A stretch of DNA of 64,000 nt from Fistularia commersonii (lineage: Eukaryota > Chordata > Actinopteri > Syngnathiformes > Fistulariidae). Position 1 is the first letter of the stretch. Each line of letters starts with the position of its first letter. The position numbers and the translations under genes were made by a program. The notes beneath the pieces were generated by a model. The model searched no databases. It was given only the letters and a program-made list of their open reading frames with translations, and had not been told where the DNA came from. Where the stretch lies: NCBI GenBank assembly GCA_037954325.1, contig JBBMNZ010000004.1:1-64000 (forward strand), in the 5' to 3' direction. This document shows, in pieces, positions 28,048-40,900 of this stretch.

Positions 28048-28127
28048 GTGTTAAATACAGCAATGGCACACATAACCGAGACTTCGCCTTTTAGTGCGGT
28101 GCGCCTTATGGTCGTAAAAATACGGTA

Positions 28128-28342
28128 TTTACTTTTAACTGTTTATGTTTAACAATTTACTTTAATGATCTTTCAAGTCTGTCAGTCGACCTTTGGAGTT
28201 CAGATTAACATGGTGTGGCTTTTGCTTTGAAGAAAGCTTTTTTTTTTCCCCAAACTGAAGATTTATTGTCCACAAAACAGGAGGACTTATGTGAAAACTT
28301 GTGTCAGCTATCATGCCGATGTTAACGTGGAAAGAAAAATGT
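28128..28342. other. Unclassified sequence before the gap
   Basis: No recognisable feature apart from a T run near 28239. It is not satellite sequence. Confidence 0.4.
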
Positions 28343-28362
28343 NNNNNNNNNNNNNNNNNNNN
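28343..28362. other. Assembly gap (20 N)
   Basis: Twenty N bases separate the last non-satellite sequence from the satellite array. A round-number gap is usually a scaffolding placeholder, so real distance and even adjacency are unknown. Confidence 0.97.
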
Positions 28363-30470
28363 GGATCACAATGATTTTGACTTATATTATGCAGAATCAA
28401 GCCCTTTTCAACATATTTCAGCACCAGCAAGCTGCTAGAAAGGACTCTTTAGTTATTTACACTCTGTTGCAAAAAAGCTTCAACTCAGTGAGATAAACAC
28501 TTTTTGACCATATGGCTATATCTTTTTAAAATGTTGCAGGATCACAATGATTTTGACTTATATTATGCAGAATCAAGCCCTTTTCAACATATTTCAGCAC
28601 CAGCAAGCTGCTAGAAAGGAATCTTTAGTTATTTTCACTCTGTTGCAAAAAAGCTTCAACTCAGTGAGATAAACACTTTTTGACCATATGGCTATATCTT
28701 TTTAAAATGTTGCAGGATCACAATGATTTTGACTTATATTATGCAGAATCAAGCCCTTTTCAACATATTTCAGCACCAGCAAGCTGCTAGAAAGGAATCT
28801 TTAGTTATTTACACTCTGTTGCAAAAAAGCTTCAACTCAGTGAGATAAACACTTTTTGACCATATGGCTATATCTTTTTAAAATGTTGCAGGATCACAAT
28901 GATTTTGACTTATATTATGCAGAATCAAGCCCTTTTCAACATATTTCAGCCCCAGCAAGCTGCTAGAAAGGCATCTTTAGTTATTTACACTCTGTTGCAA
29001 AAAAGCTTCAACTCAGTGAGATAAACACTTTTTGACCATATGGCTATATCTTTTTAAAATGTTGCAGGATCACAATGATTTTGACTTATATTATGCAGAA
29101 TCAAGCCCTTTTCAACATATTTCAGCCCCAGCAAGCTACTAGAAAGGCATCTTTAGTTATTTTCACTCTGTTGCAAAAAAGCTTCAACTCAGTGAGATAA
29201 ACACTTTTTGACCATATGGCTATATCTTTTTAAAATGTTGCAGGATCACAATGATTTTGACTTATATTATGCAGAATCAAGCCCTTTTCAACATATTTCA
29301 GCCCCAGCAAGCTGCTAGAAAGGCATCTTTAGTTATTTACACTCTGTTGCAAAAAAGCTTCAACTCAGTGAGATAAACACTTTTTGACCATATGACTATA
29401 TCTTTTTAAAATGTTGCAGGATCACAATGATTTTGACTTATATTATGCAGAATCAAGCCCTTTTCAACATATTTCAGCCCTAGCAAGCTGCTAGAAAGGA
29501 ATCTTTAGTTATTTACACTCTGTTGCAAAAAAGCTTCAACTCAGTGAGATAAACACTTTTTGACCATATGGCTATATCTTTTCAAAATGTTGCAGGATCA
29601 CAATGATTTTGACTTATATTATGCAGAATCAAGCCCTTTTCAACATATTTCAGCACCAGCAAGCTGCTAGAAAGGAATCTTTAGTTATTTACACTCTGTT
29701 GCAAAAAAGCTTCAACTCAGTGAGATAAACACTTTTTGACCATATGGCTATATCTTTTAAAAAGTTGCAGGATCACAATGATTTTGACTTATATTATGCA
29801 GAATCAAGCCCTTTTCAACATATTTCAGCCCCAGCAAGCTGCTAGAAAGGCATCTTTAGTTATTTACACTCTGTTCCAAAAATGCTTCAACTCAGTGAGA
29901 TAAACACTTTTTGACCATATGGCTATATCTTTTCAAAATGTTGCAGGATCACAATGATTTTGACTTATATTATGCAGAATCAAGCCCTTTTCAACATATT
30001 TCAGCCCCAGCAAGCTGATTAGAAAGGAATCTTTAGTTATTTACACTCTGTTGCAATAATGCTTCAACTCAGTGAGATAAACACTTTTTGACCATATGGC
30101 TATATCTTTTTAAAATGTTGCAGGATCACAATGATTTTGACTTATATTATGCAGAATCAAGCCCTTTTCAACATATTTCAGCACCAGCAAGCTGCTAGAA
30201 AGGAATCTTTAGTTATTTTCACTCTGTTGCAAAAAAGCCTCAACTCAGTGAGATAAACACTTTTTGACCATATGACTATATCTTTTTAAAAGGTTGCAGG
30301 ATCACAATGATTTTGACTTATATTATGCAGAATCAAGCCCTTTTCAACATATTTCAGCCCCAGCAAGCTGCTAGAAAGGAATCTTTAGTTATTTACACTC
30401 TGTTGCAAAAAAGCTTCAACTCAGTGAGATAAACACTTTTTGACCATATGACTATACCTTTTCAATATGT
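28363..30470. repeat. Homogenised young satellite block
   Basis: About 12 monomers that differ from each other at only a few positions and share private variants (gagataaacac, caaaaaagcttcaactcag, aatcaagccctttt). From about 30470 the monomers switch to gataagc and cacgtcctttt types and become much more variable. Confidence 0.85.
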
Positions 30471-33400
30471 TACAGGATCACAATGATATTGACTTATATT
30501 ATGCAGAATCACGTCCTTTTTAACATATTCCACCCCCAGCAAGCTACTAGAAAGGAATCTTTAATTATTTACACTGTGTTATCAAAAACCTTCAACTCAG
30601 TGAGATAAGCAATTTTTGACCATATGGCTATACCTTTTCAATATGTTGCAGGATCACAATGATATTGAATTATATAATGCAGAATCATGTCCTTTTCAAC
30701 ATATTTCAGCACCAGCAAGCTGCTAGGAAGGATTCTTTAGTTATTTATACTGTGTTATCAAAATCCTATAACTCATTGAGATAAGCACTTTTTGACCTAA
30801 TGGCTATACCTTTTCAATATGTTACAGGATCACAATGATTTTGACTTATATTATGCAGAATCACGTCCTTTTTAACATATTTCACCACCAGCAAGCTGCT
30901 AGAAAGGAATCTTTAGTTTTTTACACTCGATATCAATAACGATCTAACTCAGTGAGATAAGCAATTTTTGACCATATGGCTATATCTTTTCAATATGTTG
31001 CAGGATCACAATGATATTGACTTATATTATGCAGAATCACGTCCTTTTCAACAAATTTCAGCACCAGCAAGCTGCTAGAAAGGAATCTTTAGTTATTTAC
31101 ACTGTGTTATCAAAATCCTATAACTCAGTGAGATAAGCCCTTTTTGACCATATGGCTATACCTTTTCAACATGTTACAGGATCACAATGATATTGACTTA
31201 TATTATGCAGAATCACGTCCTTTTTGACATATTTCACCACCAGCAAGCTGCTAAAAAGTAATCTTTAGTTATTTACACTCGATATCAAAAACGCTCTAAC
31301 TCAGTGAGATAAGCAATTTTTGACCATATGGCTATACCTTTTCAATATGTTGCAGGATCACAATGATATTGACTTATATTATGCTGAATCACGTCCTTTT
31401 CAACATATTTCACCACCAGCAAGATGCTAGAAAGGAATCTTTAGTTATTTACACTGTGTTATCAAAAACCTTCAACTCAGTGAGATAAGCAGTTTTTGAC
31501 CATATGGCTATACCTTTTCAATATGTTGCAGGATCACAATGATATTGACTTATATTATGCAAAATCATGTACTATTCAACATATTTCAGCACCAACAAGC
31601 TGCTAGAAAGGAATCTTTAGTCATTTACAATCTATATCAAAAGTGCTCTAACTCCGTGAGATAAGCAATTTTTGACCATATGGCTATATCTTTTAAATAT
31701 ATTGCAGGATAACAATGATACTGACATATCTGGTGCAAAATCAAGTCCTTTTTCAACATATTTCAGCACCAGCAAGCTGCTAGAAAGGAATCTTTAGTCA
31801 TTTACAATCTACATGAAAAACGCTTTAAGTCAGTGAGATAAGCATTTTTTGACTGCATGGCTATATCTTTTCAATATGTTGCTGGATTAAAATGATTTTG
31901 ACTTATATTATGCAGAATCATGTCCGTTTCAACATATGTCAGCACAGGAAGGCAGCTAGAAAAGAATCATTAGTTATTAACATTGTGTAATCAAAAACCT
32001 TCAACTAGGTGAGATAAGCACTTTTTGAAAATATCACTATATCTTTTGCATTTCTTGCAGGATCACAATGATATTGACATATATGGGGCAAAATCATGTC
32101 CTTTTCAACATATTTCAGCACCAGCAAGCTGCTAGAAAGAAATCTTTAGTCATTTACACTCTACATGAAAAACGCTTTAAGTCAGTGAGATAAGCATTTT
32201 TTGACTGCATGGCTATATCTTTTCAATATGTTGCTGGATTAAAATGATTTTGACATATATTATGGTAAATCATGACATTTTCAACATATATCAGCACCAG
32301 AGAGATGCTAGAAAGGAATCTTTAGTTATTTACAGTCTTTATTAAAAACACTTCAACTCAATGAGATATGCACTTTTTTGACCATATGGCCATATCTTTT
32401 CAATAAATTGCTGGATTAAAATGATTTTGACGTATATTATGCAGAGTCATGTCCTTTTCAACATATTTTAGCACCAGCAAGCTGCTAGAAAGGAATCTTT
32501 AGTCATTTACACTCGACATGAAAAACGCTCTAACTCAGTGAGATAAGCATTTTTTGACTGCATGGCTATATCTTTTCAATATGTTGCTGGATTAAAATTA
32601 TTTTGACATATATTATGGTAAATCATGACATTTTCAACATATATCAGCACCATAGGATGCTAGAAAGGAATCTTTAGTTATTTACAGTCTTTATTAAAAA
32701 CGCTTCAACTCAATGAGATATGCACTTTTTTGACCATATGGCCATATCTTTTCAATAAATTGCTGGATTAAAATGATTTTGACGTATATTATGCAGAGTT
32801 ATGTCCTTTTCAACATATTTCAGCACCAGCAAGCTGCTAGAAAGGAATCTTTAGTTATTTACACTCTTTATTCAAAACGCTTCAACACAGTGAGATAAGC
32901 AATATTTGACCGTAAGAAGCACTTTTCTACCGTATGGCTATATCTTTTGCATATGTTGCTGGATCACAATGATATTGACGTATATGGTGCAAAATCATGT
33001 CCTTTTCAACATATTTCAGCACCAGCAAGCTGGTAGAAAGGAATCTTTAGTCATTTACACTCTATATGAAAAACGCTCTAACTCAGTGAGATAAGCATTT
33101 TTTGACCGCATGGCTATATCTTTTCAATATGTTGCTGGATTAAAATGATTGTGACGTATATTATGGTAAATCATGACATTTTTAACATATATCAGCACCA
33201 GCAAGCTACTAGGAAAGAATATTTAGTTATTTACAGACTTTATTAAAAACGCTTCAACTCAATGAGACATTAACTTTTTTGACCATATGGTCATATCTTT
33301 TCACTAAGTTGCTGGATTAAAATGATTTTGACGTATATTATGCAGAATCATGTCCTTTTCAACATATTTCTGCACCAGCAAGCTGGTAGAAAGGAATCTT

Positions 33401-34959
33401 TAGTTATTTACACTCTTTATTAAAAACACTTCAACACAGTGAGATAAGCATTTTTTGACCTATGGCTATAGCTCATGCGTATGATGCAGGACCACGATGA
33501 TATTGACATATATGGTGTAAAACCATGTACTATTCAACATATTTTAGCAGCAGCAAGCTGCTAGAAAGGAATCTTTAGTCATTTACACTCTATATGAAAA
33601 ACGCTATAACTCAGTGAGAAAAGCAATTTTTGACCATATGGCTATATCTTTTCAATAAGTTACTGGATTATAATAATTTTGACTTATATTATGCAGAATA
33701 AGGTTTATTTCAACATATTTCAGCACCAGCAAGCTGCTGGAAAGTTATCTTTAGTCATTTACAGTATATATGAAAAATGCTCTAACTCAGTGAGATAAGC
33801 AATATTTGACCATATGGCTATATCTTTTCAATGTGTTGCTGGATCAAAATGATTTTTTCTTATATTATGCAGAATCATGTACTTTTCAACATATTTCAGC
33901 ACCTGCAAGCTGCTAGAAAGGAATCTTTAGTTATTTACACTCTTTATCAAAAAAGCTTCAACTCAGTGAGATAAGCACTTTTTAACCGTATGGCTTTACC
34001 TTTTGCATATGTTGCAGGATCGCAATGATATTGACATATATGGTGCAGAATCATGTTTGAGCACCAGCAAGCTGCTAGAAAGGAATCTTTAGTCATTTAC
34101 AGTCTATATCAAAAACGCTCTAACTCAGTGAGATAAGCAATTTTAGACCATATGGCTATGTCTTTTCATTATGTTGCTGGATTAAAACGATTTTGACATA
34201 TATTAAGCAGAATCATGTCCTTTTCAACATATTTCAGCACCAGCAAGCTGCTGGAAAGGAATCTTTAGTCATTTACACTCGATATCAAAAATACTCTAAC
34301 TTAGTGAGATAAGCAATTTTTCACCATATGGCTATATCATTTCAATCAGTTGCTGGATTAAAATGATTTTGACATATATTAAGCATAATCATGTCCTTTT
34401 CAACATATTTCAGCACCAGTAAGCTGCTAGAAAGGAGTGTTTAGTCATTTACACTCTTTATTAAAAACACTTCAACTCAGTGATATAAGCACTTTTTGAA
34501 CATATGGCTATATCTTTTGAATATGTTGCAAGGATCACAATGATATTGACATATATGGTGCAAAATCATGTACTATTCAACATATTTCCGCACCAACAAG
34601 CTGCTAGAAAGGAATCTTTAGTCATTTACACTGTATATGAAAAACGCTCTAACTCATTGAGATAAGCAATTTTTGACCAGATGAAAATATCTATTCTTTA
34701 GTTATTTACACTCTTTATTAAAAACACTTCAACACAGTGAGATAAGCATTTTTTTCCGTAAGAAGCACTTTTCTACCGTATAGCTATATATTTTGCAAAT
34801 GTTGCAGGATCACAATGATATATACATATATGGTGCAAAATCATGTCCTTTTCAACATATTTCAGCACCAGCAAGCTGCTAGAAAGGAATCTTTAGTCAT
34901 TTACACTACATGAAAAACGCTCTTACTACGTGAGATAAGCATTTTTTGACCGCATGGCT

Positions 34960-37900
34960 ATATCTTTTCTATATGTTGCTGGATTAAAATGATTGTGACG
35001 TATATTATGCAGAGTCATGTCCTTTTCAACATATTTCAGCACCAGCAAGCTGCTAGAAAGGAATCTTTAGTTATTTACACTCTTTATTAAAAACACTTCA
35101 ACACAGTGAGATAAGCATTTTTTTCCGTAAGAAGCACTTTTCTACCGTATAGCTATATATTTTGCATATGTTGCAGGATCACAATGATATTGACATATAT
35201 TATGCAGAATCATGTGCTTTTCAACATTTTTCTGCACCAGCAAGCTACTAGAAAGGACTCTTTAGTTATTTACACTATTCATCAATAAAGCTTCAACTCA
35301 GTGAGATAAGCATTTTTTGACCTATGGCTATAGCTCATGCGTATGATGCAGGACCATGATGATATTGACATATATGGTGTAAAACCATGTACTATTCAAC
35401 ATATTTTAGCAGCAGCAAGCTGCTAGAAAGGAATCTTTAGTCATTTACACTCTATATGAAAAACGCTATAACTCAGTGAGAAAAGCAATTTTTGACCATA
35501 TGGCTATATCTTTTCAATAAGTTGCTGGATTAAAATGATTTTGACGTATATTTTGCAGAATCATGTCCTTTTCAACATGTTTCTGCACCAGAAAGATGCT
35601 AGAAAGGAATCTTTAGTCATTTACACTCTATATGAAAAACGCTATAACTCAGTGAGATAAGCAATTTTTGACCATATGGCTATATCTTTTCAATATGTTG
35701 CTGGATTAAAATGATTTTGACGTATATTATGCAGAGTCATGTCCTTTTCAACATATTTCAGCACCAGCAAGCTGCTAGAAAGGAATCTTTAGTTATTTAC
35801 ACTCTTTATTCAAAACGCTTCAACACAGTGAGATAAGCAATTTTTGACCGTAAGAAGCACTTTTCTACCGTATGGCTATATCTTTTGCATATGTTGCTGG
35901 ATCACAATGATATTGACATATATGGTGCAAAATCATGTCCTTTTCAACATATTTCAGCACCAGCAAGCTGGTAGAAAGGAATCTTTAGTCATTTACACTC
36001 TATATGAAAAACGCTCTAACTCAGTGAGATAAGCATTTTTTGACCGCATGGCTATATCTTTTCAATATGTTGCTGGATTAAAATGATTGTGACGTATATT
36101 ATGGTAAATCATGACATTTTTAACATATATCAGCACCAGCAAGCTACTAGGAAGGAATCTTTAGTTATTTACAGACTTTTTTAAAAACGCTTCAACTCAA
36201 TGAGACATTAACTTTTTTGACCATATGGTCATATCTTTTCACTAAGTTGCTGGATTAAAATGATTTTGACGTATATTATGCAGAATCATGTCCTTTTCAA
36301 CATATTTCTGCACCAGCAAGCTGCTAGAAAGGAATCTTTAGTTATTTACACTCTTTATTAAAAACACTTCAACACAGTGAGATAAGCATTTTTTGACCTA
36401 TGGCTATAGCTCATGCGTATGATGCAGGACCACGATGATATTGACATATATGGTGTAAAACCATGTACTATTCAACATATTTTAGCAGCAGCAAGCTGCT
36501 AGAAAGGAATCTTTAGTCATTTACACTCTATATGAAAAACGCTATAACTCAGTGAGAAAAGCAATTTTTGACCATATGGCTAAATCTTTTCAATAAGTTA
36601 CAGGATTATAATAATTTTGACTTATATTATGCAGAATAAGGTTTATTTCAACATATTTCAGCACCAGCAAGCTGCTGGAAAGTTATCTTTAGTCATTTAC
36701 AGTATATATGAAAAATGCTCTAACTCAGTGAGATAAGCAATATTTGACCATATGGCTATATCTTTTCAATGTGTTGCTGGATCAAAATGATTTTTTCTTA
36801 TATTATGCAGAATCATGTACTTTTCAACATATTTCAGCACCTGCAAGCTGCTAGAAAGGAATCTTTAGTTATTTACACTCTTTATCAAAAAAGCTTCAAC
36901 TCAGTGAGATAAGCACTTTTTAACCGTATGGCTTTACCTTTTGCATATGTTGCAGGATCGCAATGATATTGACATATATGGTGCAGAATCATGTTTGAGC
37001 ACCAGCAAGCTGCTAGAAAGGAATCTTTAGTCATTTACAGTCTATATCAAAAACGCTCTAACTCAGTGAGATAAGCAATTTTAGACCATATGGCTATGTC
37101 TTTTCATTATGTTGCTGGATTAAAACGATTTTGACATATATTAAGCAGAATCGTGTCCTTTTCAACATATTTCAGCACCAGCAAGCTGCTGGAAAGGAAT
37201 CTTTAGTCATTTACACTCGATATCAAAAATACTCTAACTTAGTGAGATAAGCAATTTTTCACCATATGGCTATATCATTTCAATCAGTTGCTGGATTAAA
37301 ATGATTTTGACATATATTAAGCATAATCATGTCCTTTTCAACATATTTCAGCACCAGTAAGCTGCTAGAAAGGAGTCTTTAGTCATTTACACTCTTTATT
37401 AAAAACACTTCAACTCAGTGATATAAGCACTTTTTGAACATATGGCTATATCTTTTGAATATGTTGCAAGGATCACAATGATATTGACATATATGGTGCA
37501 AAATCATGTACTATTCAACATATTTCCGCACCAACAAGCTGCTAGAAAGGAATCTTTAGTCATTTACACTGTATATGAAAAACGCTCTAACTCATTGAGA
37601 TAAGCAATTTTTGACCAGATGAAAATATCTATTCTTTAGTTATTTACACTCTTTATTAAAAACACTTCAACACAGTGAGATAAGCATTTTTTTCCGTAAG
37701 AAGCACTTTTCTACCGTATAGCTATATATTTTGCAAATGTTGCAGGATCACAATGATATATACATATATGGTGCAAAATCATGTCCTTTTCAACATATTT
37801 CAGCACCAGCAAGCTGCTAGAAAGGAATCTTTAGTCATTTACACTACATGAAAAACGCTCTTACTACGTGAGATAAGCATTTTTTGACCGCATGGCTATA

Positions 37901-40900
37901 TCTTTTCTATATGTTGCTGGATTAAAATGATTGTGACGTATATTATGCAGAGTCATGTCCTTTTCAACATATTTCAGCACCAGCAAGCTGCTAGAAAGGA
38001 ATCTTTAGTTATTTACACTCTTTATTAAAAACACTTCAACACAGTGAGATAAGCATTTTTTTCCGTAAGAAGCACTTTTCTACCGTATAGCTATATATTT
38101 TGCATATGTTGCAGGATCACAATGATATTGACATATATTATGCAGAATCATGTGCTTTTCAACATTTTTCTGCACCAGCAAGCTACTAGAAAGGACTCTT
38201 TAGTTATTTACACTATTCATCAATAAAGCTTCAACTCAGTGAGATAAGCATTTTTTGACCTATGGCTATAGCTCATGCGTATGATGCAGGACCATGATGA
38301 TATTGACATATATGGTGTAAAACCATGTACTATTCAACATATTTTAGCAGCAGCAAGCTGCTAGAAAGGAATCTTTAGTCATTTACACTCTATATGAAAA
38401 ACGCTATAACTCAGTGAGATAAGCAATTTTTGACCATATGGCTATATCTTTTCAATATGTTGCTGGATTAAAATGATTTTGACGTATATTATGCAGAGTC
38501 ATGTCCTTTTCAACATATTTCAGCACCAGCAAGCTGCTAGAAAGGAATCTTTAGTTATTTACACTCTTTATTCAAAACGCTTCAACACAGTGAGATAAGC
38601 AATTTTTGACCGTAAGAAGCACTTTTCTACCGTATGGCTATATCTTTTGCATATGTTGCTGGATCACAATGATATTGACATATATGGTGCAAAATCATGT
38701 CCTTTTCAACATATTTCAGCACCAGCAAGCTGGTAGAAAGGAATCTTTAGTCATTTACACTCTATATGAAAAACGCTCTAACTCAGTGAGATAAGCATTT
38801 TTTGACCGCATGGCTATATCTTTTCAATATGTTGCTGGATTAAAATGATTGTGACGTATATTATGCAGAGTCATGTCCTTTTCAACATATTTCAGCACCA
38901 GCAAGCTGCTAGAAAGGAATCTTTAGTTATTTACACTCTTTATTAAAAACACTTCAACACAGTGAGATAAGCATTTTTTTCCGTAAGAAGCACTTTTCTA
39001 CCGTATAGCTATATATTTTGCATATGTTGCAGGATCACAATGATATTGACATATATTATGCAGAATCATGTGCTTTTCAACATTTTTCTGCACCAGCAAG
39101 CTACTAGAAAGGACTCTTTAGTTATTTACACTATTCATCAATAAAGCTTCAACTCAGTGAGATAAGCATTTTTTGACCTATGGCTATAGCTCATGCGTAT
39201 GATGCAGGACCATGATGATATTGACATATATGGTGTAAAACCATGTACTATTCAACATATTTTAGCAGCAGCAAGCTGCTAGAAAGGAATCTTTAGTCAT
39301 TTACACTCTATATGAAAAACGCTATAACTCAGTGAGAAAAGCAATTTTTGACCATATGGCTATATCTTTTCAATATGTTGCTGGATTAAAATGATTTTGA
39401 CGTATATTTTGCAGAATCATGTCCTTTTCAACATGTTTCTGCACCAGAAAGATGCTAGAAAGGAATCTTTAGTCATTTACACTCTATATGAAAAACGCTA
39501 TAACTCAGTGAGATAAGCAATTTTTGACCATATGGCTATATCTTTTCAATATGTTGCTGGATTAAAATGATTTTGACGTATATTTTGCAGAATCATGTCC
39601 TTTTCAACATGTTTCTGCACCAGAAAGATGCTAGAAAGGAATCTTTAGTTATTTACACTCTTTATTCAAAACGCTTCAACACAGTGAGATAAGCAATTTT
39701 TGACCGTAAGAAGCACTTTTCTACCGTGTGGCTATATCTTTTGCATATGTTGCTGGATCACAATGATATTGACATATATGGTGCAAAATCATGTCCTTTT
39801 CAACATATTTCAGCACCAGCAAGCTGGTAGAAAGGAATCTTTAGTCATTTACACTCTATATGAAAAACGCTCTAACTCAGTGAGATAAGCATTTTTTGAC
39901 CGCATGGCTATATCTTTTCAATATGTTGCTGGATTAAAATGATTGTGACGTATATTATGGTAAATCATGATATTTTTAACATATATCAGCACCAGCAAGC
40001 TACTAGGAAGGAATCTTTAGTTATTTACAGACTTTTTTAAAAACGCTTCTACTCAATGAGACATTAACTTTTTTGACCATATGGTCATATCTTTTCACTA
40101 AGTTGCTGGATTAAAATGATTTTGACGTATATTATGCAGAATCATGTCCTTTTCAACATATTTCTGCACCAGCAAGCTGCTAGAAAGGAATCTTTAGTTA
40201 TTTACACTCTTTATTAAAAACACTTCAACACAGTGAGATAAGCATTTTTTGACCTATGGCTATAGCTCATGCGTATGATGCAGGACCACGATGATATTGA
40301 CATATATGGTGTAAAACCATGTACTATTCAACATATTTTAGCAGCAGCAAGCTGCTAGAAAGGAATCTTTAGTCATTTACACTCTATATGAAAAACGCTA
40401 TAACTCAGTGAGAAAAGCAATTTTTGACCATATGGCTAAATCTTTTCAATAAGTTACAGGATTATAATAATTTTGACTTATATTATGCAGAATAAGGTTT
40501 ATTTCAACATATTTCAGCACCAGCAAGCTGCTGGAAAGTTATCTTTAGTCATTTACAGTATATATGAAAAATGCTCTAACTCAGTGAGATAAGCAATATT
40601 TGACCATATGGCTATATCTTTTCAATGTGTTGCTGGATCAAAATGATTTTTTCTTATATTATGCAGAATCATGTACTTTTCAACATATTTCAGCACCTGC
40701 AAGCTGCTAGAAAGGAATCTTTAGTTATTTACACTCTTTATCAAAAAAGCTTCAACTCAGTGAGATAAGCACTTTTTAACCGTATGGCTTTACCTTTTGC
40801 ATATGTTGCAGGATCGCAATGATATTGACATATATGGTGCAGAATCATGTTTGAGCACCAGCAAGCTGCTAGAAAGGAATCTTTAGTCATTTACAGTCTA

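Larger units (their letters stand above)
22573..28125 (+). mobile_element. pogo-like DNA transposon hosting gypsy element B
   Basis: Terminal inverted repeats: CGGTATTTTCACGACTATAA at the left and, read in reverse, CCGTATTTTTACGACCATAA at the right, both bordered by TA (22571-22572, 28126-28127), the Tc1/mariner-pogo target. Transposase remnants lie at 22770-23138. A copy-like stretch (caccatgagagcgttatagg / caccatgagaacattatagt) occurs twice, at 22675 and 23298. Gypsy element B inserted at 23378 with GTGTT duplicated at 23373-23377 and 28048-28052. Not autonomous. Confidence 0.8.

Noticed and set aside
32906..33094. Repeated ~62-codon frame (M-T-V-R-S-T-F-L-P...) seen seven times in the satellite
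   Set aside because: It is the satellite monomer read in one frame. It starts in the 20-base duplicated insert and ends at a conserved TGA/TAA in the next unit. No codon-level constraint is visible.
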